This document shows, one piece after another, positions 1 to 6,873 of a stretch of DNA of 13,394 bases; positions within the stretch are counted from its first letter, which is position 1, and every line of letters starts with the position of its first letter. Origin of the DNA: Actinomycetota bacterium (GTDB lineage: Bacteria; Actinomycetota; Thermoleophilia; RBG-16-64-13). The notes under the pieces are model-generated. The model had not been told where the DNA came from and ran no database searches. It saw only the letters and a program-made list of their open reading frames with translations. The stretch is from positions 1 to 13,394 of the forward strand of contig JAMDDA010000153.1 of the NCBI GenBank assembly GCA_023488925.1. The letters run 5' to 3'. The translations under genes and the position numbers were made by a program.

Positions 1-2
1 AG

Positions 3-356
3 GTGGCCCGGGTGGGAGGTGTGTACGTGGTGCGGGAGGGCGGCGCCATTGCCGGCTCGTGCCAGCTCTTACGCATGTTGGATGCCCCCGAGATGTTCTG
101 GGTCTTCGGGTTCTACGTGCGGCCCGGTTGGCGGGGGCGCGGTCTGGGTCGGCGTCTGCTGGAGTACGCGGCGGCCCAGGTGCAGACCGCCGGCGGTGAG
201 GGGTTGGCCCTGTCGGTGAGTCCCGCGAATGTCGCCGCCATCAACCTCTACCTGAGCTTCGGCTTCCGGGTGGTCGAGGAGGCGGCCGATTTCTACGGAC
301 CGGGCGAGGACCGCTACGTAATGGAGTGGCGGACCGAACGGACACGCAATGGCTGA
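3..356 (+). CDS. GNAT-family N-acetyltransferase (5' partial)
   Basis: This is the C-terminal part of a GCN5-related acetyltransferase, which transfers an acetyl group from acetyl-CoA to an amine; the substrate cannot be told. The acetyl-CoA loop is clear: VRPGWRGRGLGRRLLEYA matches the motif A pattern (R/Q)xxGxG/A. The following SPANVAAINLYLSFGFR is the typical motif B segment that closes the fold. Only about 117 residues are present, where the family usually has 140-160, and the first strand and helix are missing. The frame is open to the left edge, so the GTG at position 3 is probably internal and the gene is cut by the window. It overlaps the start of era by 8 bases, which suggests translational coupling. 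A RimI-like (ribosomal protein) acetyltransferase is possible but not shown. Confidence 0.85.
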   Translation: MARVGGVYVVREGGAIAGSCQLLRMLDAPEMFWVFGFYVRPGWRGRGLGRRLLEYAAAQVQTAGGEGLALSVSPANVAAINLYLSFGFRVVEEAADFYGPGEDRYVMEWRTERTRNG

Positions 357-1236
357 GTTTCATTCGGGTTTCGTGGCGCTGGTGGGCCGGCCGAACGTGG
401 GGAAATCAACCCTGGTGAACCGGGTGTTGGGCCAAAAGGTGAGCATAACCTCGAGCAGGCCGCAGACCACCCGGCACCGAATCGCCGGAGTGCACAATGG
501 ACCCGGCTTCCAGCTCGTGCTGCTGGACATCCCCGGCTTCCAGAAACCCCGCGACACCCTCACGCAGCGCATGCAGAGCTTGGTGGACGAGACTTTGCGC
601 GATGTGGACGCCGTGCTCTTCCTGCTGAACGGTGCCGAAACCATCGGTCGAGGCGACCGTTTCATCGCCGAGGTGTTGGGCCGGGTGAAGACGCCGGTGC
701 TGGCGGCGGTCAACAAGGCCGATCTGCTCTCCCCGGAGCGGGCGGCGGTCCAGCTTCAAACCGCCCGCGCGCTGGGGGAGTTCCGCAGTGTCCACCTGGT
801 GAGTGCCCTCGACGGCGCGGGACTGGACGGGTTGGTCGCCGAGCTGGCGGCTCTTCTCCCCGAGGGACCCGAGTACTTTCCCGCGGGGGTGATCACCGAC
901 CAGCCCGAAGAGCTGCTGGCGGCCGAGTTCATCCGCGAGAAGGTCATCGCTCTCACCGCAGAAGAGGTACCTCACGCCGTCGCCGTCGAGGTGTTGGAGT
1001 TCGGGGCGCGCCCCGGCCGCGGCCTGGTGGACATTCGGGCCGCCATCTACGTGGAGAGAGAATCGCAGAAGCCGATCGTCCTGGGAGAAGCCGGCGCCCG
1101 CATCAAGAGGATCGGGGTCGAGGCCCGGCGCGAAATCGAGCGGCTCCTCGGCACCCAGGTCTTCCTGGAGCTGGTGGTGAAAGTGCGCAGACGGTGGCGG
1201 GACAACCCTGGGCTGCTCGACAACCTCGGTCTCTGA
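349..1236 (+). CDS. era: GTPase Era
   Basis: Era is an essential GTPase that binds 16S rRNA near its 3' end and helps mature the 30S ribosomal subunit. At 295 aa it has normal length (E. coli about 300). The G domain shows G1 GRPNVGKST (residues 13-21), a G2/switch I segment SSRPQTTRHRI, G3 DIPG (60-63), G4 NKAD (122-125) and a G5 SAL. The C-terminal KH RNA-binding domain follows from about residue 205, with the signature GEAGARIKRIGVEARREIE and the family ending WRDNPGLLDNLGL. The G3 motif reads DIPG where most Era proteins have DTPG; the invariant Asp and Gly are kept. The ATG at 349 lies inside the end of the acetyltransferase gene and has no strong Shine-Dalgarno sequence, fitting coupled translation. 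Confidence 0.97.
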   Translation: MAEFHSGFVALVGRPNVGKSTLVNRVLGQKVSITSSRPQTTRHRIAGVHNGPGFQLVLLDIPGFQKPRDTLTQRMQSLVDETLRDVDAVLFLLNGAETIGRGDRFIAEVLGRVKTPVLAAVNKADLLSPERAAVQLQTARALGEFRSVHLVSALDGAGLDGLVAELAALLPEGPEYFPAGVITDQPEELLAAEFIREKVIALTAEEVPHAVAVEVLEFGARPGRGLVDIRAAIYVERESQKPIVLGEAGARIKRIGVEARREIERLLGTQVFLELVVKVRRRWRDNPGLLDNLGL

Positions 1237-1302
1237 CGGCCCGGCTTGACCGCGGGTGTAAAATGTGAGTTCACGCACAGCGTTCGGAAGGGATGCCTGC
1301 CC

Positions 1303-1310
1303 GGAGGGAG
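1303..1310 (+). promoter_or_regulatory. Ribosome binding site deciding the deoC start
   Basis: GGAGGGAG lies 6 bases before the TTG at 1317. The upstream in-frame ATG at 1293 directly abuts its only purine run (GGAAGGG, 1286-1292), leaving no spacer, so TTG is the better start. Confidence 0.6.
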
Positions 1311-1316
1311 ACGGCC

Positions 1317-2015
1317 TTGAGACTAGAGGAACTCGCCAAGACCATCGACAGCACGATGCTCGATCCCACCTCCACCATGGCCGATCTCGAGCGGCTCGCG
1401 CGGGATGCGGTCGAGTACCATTTCGCCTCGGTGTGCGTCTTCCCCTACTTCGTGCCCGCTGCCAAGAAGCTCTTGCGCGGCCATGACGTCAAGGTGGGCA
1501 CGGTGGTCTCTTTCCCTTACGGTGCCGATGGCCAGCGGGCGAAGATCCTGGCGGCGGAGAACGCGGTGGCTTCCGGGGCCGACGAACTCGACGTGGTGAT
1601 GAACATCCCGGCCATGCTCTCCGGCGACTTCCGCTACGTGCGCGACGAGCTCTCGAGTCTGGTGCGGGCGGTGCGCATGAAGAGCGTGAATACCGGCCGC
1701 GGGCTCGTGCTGGTGAAGGTGATCGTCGAGGCGTGCTACCTCGACGACAAGTTGAAGAGGTTGGTGGCCAAGATCGTGGAGGACTCCGGGGCCGACTTTC
1801 TGAAGACGTCGACGGGCAAGGGCCCGGGAGGGGCCACCGCGCGCGATGTGGAGCTCTTCCGTGACCTGCTCTCCGAGAACGTGGGGGTGAAGGCCGCGGG
1901 TGGCATCCGTACTGCCGACGACGCCGAGCTCATGATCAACGCCGGCGCGGCTCGTATCGGGACGTCGCACGCCGTGGAGATCATGCGCACGTACACGGCT
2001 GATCGCCCGGAATAA
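1317..2015 (+). CDS. deoC: Deoxyribose-phosphate aldolase
   Basis: DeoC splits 2-deoxy-D-ribose 5-phosphate into acetaldehyde and glyceraldehyde 3-phosphate in deoxynucleoside catabolism, in the cytoplasm. The product is 232 aa from the TTG at 1317 (240 aa from ATG 1293), normal for the short bacterial form. Catalytic residues in TTG numbering are Asp92 in ADELDVVMNI, the Schiff-base Lys163 in DFLKTSTGKG, and the second Lys192 in VGVKAAGGIRTADDA. The closing GTSHAVEIM segment resembles the phosphate-binding end of the family. TTG is preferred because of the well-spaced GGAGGGAG. It lies 80 bp after era and 56 bp before recO on the same strand, probably one transcript. The acetaldehyde it makes is a conceivable substrate for the AOR proteins further right; that link is speculation. 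Confidence 0.95.
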   Translation: MRLEELAKTIDSTMLDPTSTMADLERLARDAVEYHFASVCVFPYFVPAAKKLLRGHDVKVGTVVSFPYGADGQRAKILAAENAVASGADELDVVMNIPAMLSGDFRYVRDELSSLVRAVRMKSVNTGRGLVLVKVIVEACYLDDKLKRLVAKIVEDSGADFLKTSTGKGPGGATARDVELFRDLLSENVGVKAAGGIRTADDAELMINAGAARIGTSHAVEIMRTYTADRPE

Positions 2016-2071
2016 GCCGGCCCGGGGCCGCTTGCCTGCGGCTTCGGCTCCGCGGAGGGAGCGCGGCGACC

Positions 2072-2794
2072 GTGAGCGGGATCCGCACCATGAAGACCGA
2101 GGCCCTGGTGATCGGGTCGATGCGCCTGCGCGAGGCCGACCGCATCGTCACTCTCTATACGCGGGAACGGGGCCGGCTTTCCGCCGTGGCCAAGGGTGTG
2201 CGCCGGACACGGTCCCGCGTGGGAGGGCGACTCGAACCCTTCAGCCTGGTGCACGTGGTGCTGCATCCGGGTCGGAGCAGTCTGTACACCATCACGGGCG
2301 TGGAGACCGTGCGCACCTTCCAGACCGTGCGCGATGCTCTGTTTCGCATGGAGGCCGGGGGCCGGCTCCTGGAGATCGTCCGCCGGCTCTTTCCCGAGGA
2401 GGAGGAGAACCCGGCCGTCTTCAACCTGCTGGTGCGGGGGGTGGCGGGGTTGGGCCGGGCGGCGGATGCCGCGGAGGCGCTGCAGGTGGTGCTGGCCACG
2501 CGTCTCAAGCTGCTCTTGGCGCTGGGCTACTTGCCCGAGCTCGACAGCTGCACCGAATGCGGCAGTGGTGAGCTGCTCTGCGCCTTTCGGCCTTCGCTGG
2601 GGGGTGTGCTCTGTGCCGACTGTTTCTCGCGAGCGGGCCACGACGGCTTTGCCATCAGCCCGGAGGGGATGCGGGCGCTGCGCGCGCTCCTGGAGAAGCC
2701 GGTGGCGGAGGCGGGGGGCCTGAATCTCGCGCCGGGGGTGGTGGGCGAGGTGGAGCGGGCGGTCACCGAAACCTTGCTCCACCATGGACATTGA
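2072..2794 (+). CDS. recO: DNA repair protein RecO
   Basis: RecO acts with RecR and RecF in loading RecA on SSB-coated single-stranded DNA during gap repair. The 240-aa product has the N-terminal OB-fold (about residues 1-85; start region KTEALVIGSMRLREADRIVT and TRERGRLSAVAKGVRR) followed by the helical domain. A zinc finger is visible as C160-x2-C163 and C181-x2-C184, as in many bacterial RecO proteins. The GTG at 2072 is preceded by GGAGGGAG (2054-2061) at 10 bases. An in-frame ATG at 2090 would give a start closer to typical RecO N-termini, so the exact start is uncertain by six codons. Era and RecO are neighbours in many Gram-positive-type genomes, and that context supports the call. Confidence 0.93.
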   Translation: MSGIRTMKTEALVIGSMRLREADRIVTLYTRERGRLSAVAKGVRRTRSRVGGRLEPFSLVHVVLHPGRSSLYTITGVETVRTFQTVRDALFRMEAGGRLLEIVRRLFPEEEENPAVFNLLVRGVAGLGRAADAAEALQVVLATRLKLLLALGYLPELDSCTECGSGELLCAFRPSLGGVLCADCFSRAGHDGFAISPEGMRALRALLEKPVAEAGGLNLAPGVVGEVERAVTETLLHHGH

Positions 2795-2822
2795 AAGCCC
2801 TGTTGCCCGTGGCCTGCCGGCT

Positions 2823-2907
2823 CCCGCGCCGCTGCGGGCCCGCCCGAGGCTACCGCGCCCGGGGCGCCGGCTCTCGAGCGTGCAGGCACCCACCTGCAGG
2901 CGCCTGC
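2823..2907. terminator. GC-rich dyads between convergent recO and guaB
   Basis: The 167 bp between recO and guaB hold no credible gene but several short inverted repeats. CCCGC (2823-2827) pairs with GCGGG (2834-2838) over a 6-base loop. TGCAGG (2881-2886) pairs with CCTGCA (2893-2898). GCAGGCGCCTGC (2896-2907) is a perfect 12-bp palindrome that competes with the previous hairpin. No T-run follows any of them, so they are not standard intrinsic terminators. A bidirectional termination role is inferred only from the convergent gene layout. Confidence 0.3.
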
Positions 2908-2961
2908 CCGCGGCTGCGCCGGTGTCCGCCCGGGGGTCCGCGCCTGGCCCGCGCCCGTCTG

Positions 2962-4716
<1,755 letters not shown>

Positions 4717-6018
4717 CTACACGGCTTTGTTGTTGTTTTCCGTCGGCGTGTCAGCGGCCAGGTAGGACGCGAGTCTCGCACCCCGCGCGCCCAGGCCCAG
4801 CTTCCTCTTGATGTTCTTCCTGTGGAAGGCCACCGTGTCGGTGGAGATGTAGAGGGCCTGGGCTATCTCCGCCGTCGTTTTGCCTGTCCGGATGAGACTT
4901 GCGATCTCCCGCTCGCGGCGTGTGAGTCGTTCCCCTTCCTGGGAGCCCAGCTCGGGAGCGAACGGACGAGCGATCTCTCGTAGATTCTGTATGGCCGTGT
5001 CGAGAAGGACGGCCTCGGGTGTGCGGGCGATGCGGCCGGAGACGCGGGTCAGGAGCGGCAGCACGACACTCTCCACGTTGGCCGCGATGGTCCGTTCGAG
5101 CTCTTCGCGGGAGCGGTTGCGTTGCTCCAGGATGACTCGGAGGGCGATGTTGCTCTCCTCCAGTGTCCGCGCCAGCTTCTGCCGCTCGGTGATGTCGGTG
5201 GCGAGGGCGAAGCAGGCCAGTTCGCCTCTTACCCGACACGGGACAAGTGTGAGGATGGCGGCTTTGGTCGATCCGTTCACCTGTACTTCCGCGTCGAGCC
5301 TCTTGGCCGATCGACCGTCGGAGAGCACCGCATGGATGCCGTCGAGTACGTCGTTTCCCCAGTGGGTGACGATGGGCTGTCCCACCAGCGCCTCCCTGCT
5401 CGATTCCAGGAACGAGGCTCCCGCCTGGTTGGTGTTGACGTAGCGACCTTCTCGGTCGACATGAAAGGCCGGATTGTCGGCGAGTTCAAACAGCGTGTGG
5501 TAAAGCTCGGCCGACTCGCGGAGGGCTTCCTCCGCTTCGCGCTCGAGTGTCGCATCGCGCATGACGCCCACCACGTGAACCGGGCGCCCCGTCTCATCGT
5601 GCAAAGGAAGACCCCGGTCTCGGATGAAAGCGTAGGTGCCGTCCGCCCGCTGCATGCGGTACTCGTCGACATACGCCTTCCCCTCCCGGATGGATTGCTC
5701 CAGCCTTCGCAGAGAGCCCTCTCGGTCGTCGGGGTGAACACGGTCGACCCAGGCCGAGAAGGTGCGGAGCAGGTCTGGTTCGATTCCAAGAAAGGACCCG
5801 AGCTGCGCCGAGAATTCGATCGTTCCGCGCTCGATGTCCCAGTCGTAGTAGGCGTCGAAGAGGGTGTCGATCAGGGCGCGCAATCGCTGCCCTCGCTCGA
5901 GCGTCCGGGGGGATGGGGGACCAGGGGGGTCGGCCGGGTTGTGCGCCGGAGGGTGGTTCGCGGCGCCGTATTCCGCCGCTGAGGGGGTGCTTCCTGGTGA
6001 TCCGGTCATGTTGTCCAC
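4717..6018 (-). CDS. PAS-PAS-LuxR type transcriptional regulator
   Basis: A cytoplasmic sensor-regulator of 433 aa. A Pro-rich N-terminus (about 1-40) leads into a PAS domain (about 45-160; YDWDIERGTIEFS, VHPDDRE, RADGTYAFIRDRG, VVGVMRDAT, the PAS_3/PAC pattern). A second PAS follows (about 168-280; NPAFHVDREGRYVNTNQAG, FALATDITERQ). Then comes a helical linker (about 283-355) of the type LEESNIALRVILEQR...NVESVVLPLL, a recurrent connector in PAS-LuxR regulators. The LuxR/GerE helix-turn-helix is at 363-421 (ERLTRREREIASLIRTGKTT, EIAQALYISTDTVAFHRKNIKRKLGL). There is no receiver domain, kinase domain or membrane segment, so it probably senses a small ligand or redox state directly. The GTG at 6018 is chosen because GGGAG lies 8 bases upstream; GTG 6021 and ATG 6009 are alternatives. 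It is divergent from the AOR operon and is its likely regulator. Confidence 0.9.
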   Translation of the reverse strand: MDNMTGSPGSTPSAAEYGAANHPPAHNPADPPGPPSPRTLERGQRLRALIDTLFDAYYDWDIERGTIEFSAQLGSFLGIEPDLLRTFSAWVDRVHPDDREGSLRRLEQSIREGKAYVDEYRMQRADGTYAFIRDRGLPLHDETGRPVHVVGVMRDATLEREAEEALRESAELYHTLFELADNPAFHVDREGRYVNTNQAGASFLESSREALVGQPIVTHWGNDVLDGIHAVLSDGRSAKRLDAEVQVNGSTKAAILTLVPCRVRGELACFALATDITERQKLARTLEESNIALRVILEQRNRSREELERTIAANVESVVLPLLTRVSGRIARTPEAVLLDTAIQNLREIARPFAPELGSQEGERLTRREREIASLIRTGKTTAEIAQALYISTDTVAFHRKNIKRKLGLGARGARLASYLAADTPTENNNKAV

Positions 6019-6027
6019 CACTTTCGC

Positions 6028-6048
6028 TCCCGATACTTTCACTCGGGA
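6028..6048 (-). promoter_or_regulatory. Dyad overlapping the regulator's Shine-Dalgarno
   Basis: TCCCGA (forward 6028-6033) and TCGGGA (6043-6048) form a perfect 6-bp inverted repeat with a 9-base centre. In the regulator mRNA one arm contains most of the GGGAG Shine-Dalgarno sequence (forward 6027-6031). The element could be a hairpin masking the ribosome site, or a DNA operator for autoregulation. GAAAGT/GAAACT-like hexamers recur around it on the - strand at 14- and 15-base steps. The function is inferred; only the symmetry is seen. Confidence 0.4.
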
Positions 6049-6103
6049 AGTTTCTCTGGGTTGCCATGAGGAAATGGTAGGCGAAACCTGCCTTTCTCCA
6101 CCC

Positions 6104-6131
6104 ATTTTACTACCTAGTACCCGCATGTACA
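6104..6131 (-). promoter_or_regulatory. Candidate promoter of the PAS-LuxR gene
   Basis: Read on the - strand, TGTACA (forward 6126-6131; 4 of 6 matches to TTGACA) and TAAAAT (forward 6104-6109; 5 of 6 matches to TATAAT) are separated by 16 bases, an acceptable sigma70-type spacing. It would give an untranslated leader of roughly 80 bases that includes the dyad at 6028-6048. TGTACA is itself a palindrome and part of a GTAC...GTAC repeat (6117-6120, 6127-6130), so it could also be a binding site. Confidence 0.35.
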
Positions 6132-6277
6132 GAACGCTAGAATCGCCGCACAGCGGGGGGCAGCACCATTGAAAGCATGAGCACTTCGCTGCACCGGGCC
6201 GGCGTGTCCTCGTTGGCCCCGGTGGTCCGTCGCGTGCAAAACGACTCGAGCCGAGATGTCCGACAGGAGTGGTGATC

Positions 6278-6847
6278 GTGGCTGATACCAGTGTGGCCGA
6301 CGCAAGCATGAAGATCGTCCGCGACGAGGGTCGCGAGTGGGTGCCGGAGTACGGGCGCCTCCTGGTCGAGCCGGAGAAGTGTACCGGGTGCCGCACCTGC
6401 GAGCTGTTCTGTTCGCTGAGGAACTTCGGAGAGGTGAACCCGGCCCGGGCGCGGATTCACGTCGTACGCTCGCAAGAAGACAACATCATCACCACCGTGC
6501 CGGTCGTCTGCCAGCAGTGCGAGGATCCGCTCTGCATGGCGATGTGCCCGGCGGGGGCTCTCAGCCGCAACCTGGAGACCAACGCGGTGGTGGTCGATCA
6601 CGACAAGTGTCTTGGGTGTCGCACATGCGTGCAGGTCTGCCCATTCGGGGCCCCTTCAGTTGATCCGCGTACGGGGAAGTCCGAGAAATGTGACCTCTGC
6701 GGCGGTGAGCCCGTCTGTGTGAAGTTCTGCTCACAGGAAGCCCTCAAGTTCGTGACCGCCGAGGAAGAGAGTATGACCCGCAAGCGGGACATGGTGGACA
6801 AGTACGTGGAACACCTGCGCGCGGCGAGTTCGGGGGGCACCATCTGA
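6278..6847 (+). CDS. 4x[4Fe-4S] polyferredoxin, partner of the long AOR-like protein
   Basis: A 189-aa soluble electron-transfer protein of the HycB/NrfC/DmsB/YdhY type. All 16 ligand cysteines are present: C35-C38-C41-C45, C78-C81-C86-C90, C111-C114-C117-C121 and C138-C141-C147-C151, spaced as in four-cluster ferredoxin subunits of molybdo- and tungsto-enzymes. An extension of about 30 residues precedes the first cluster. It has no twin-arginine or Sec signal, so it should stay in the cytoplasm. The GTG at 6278 is chosen over GTG 6269 because AGGAG (6265-6269) is 8 bases upstream of it and would overlap the earlier start. It is the first gene of the operon and lies 26 bp before the long AOR gene, so it most likely takes electrons from that enzyme. 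Confidence 0.92.
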   Translation: MADTSVADASMKIVRDEGREWVPEYGRLLVEPEKCTGCRTCELFCSLRNFGEVNPARARIHVVRSQEDNIITTVPVVCQQCEDPLCMAMCPAGALSRNLETNAVVVDHDKCLGCRTCVQVCPFGAPSVDPRTGKSEKCDLCGGEPVCVKFCSQEALKFVTAEEESMTRKRDMVDKYVEHLRAASSGGTI

Positions 6848-6873
6848 CCGCCTGCCCAAGGAGGAGGCCCAAA

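Larger units (their letters stand above)
6019..6277. other. Divergent regulatory region
   Basis: This 259-bp region separates the PAS-LuxR gene from the AOR operon and must hold both promoters. Besides the two elements listed separately, it contains a GGTAGG/CCTGCC hairpin (6077-6093, one G-U pair, CGAAA loop). A TAGAAT hexamer on the + strand (6138-6143) could be a -10 box for the operon, but no -35 match is found at 16-19 bases. GCAGC (6160-6164) and GCTGC (6188-6192) are a distant inverted pair. The lack of a good -35 on the + strand fits a promoter that needs an activator. AGGAG (6265-6269) precedes the first operon gene by 8 bases. Confidence 0.55.

Noticed and set aside
1246..1264. TTGACC and TAAAAT upstream of deoC as a promoter
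   Set aside because: The two hexamers are only 7 bases apart, far from the 16-18 needed for a sigma70-type promoter, and no matching partner is found at proper distance for either.
406..1278. Open frame of 290 codons antisense to era
   Set aside because: The sense strand encodes a complete Era with all motifs; the antisense frame has no homology-like features.
6019..6277. FNR-type site (TTGAT-N4-ATCAA) controlling the operon, as known for E. coli ydh
   Set aside because: No match to both half sites is visible on either strand of the divergent region.
6019..6396. N-terminal extension of the PAS-LuxR protein to ATG 6396
   Set aside because: It would run through the divergent regulatory region and into the first ferredoxin gene, and it has no domain character.
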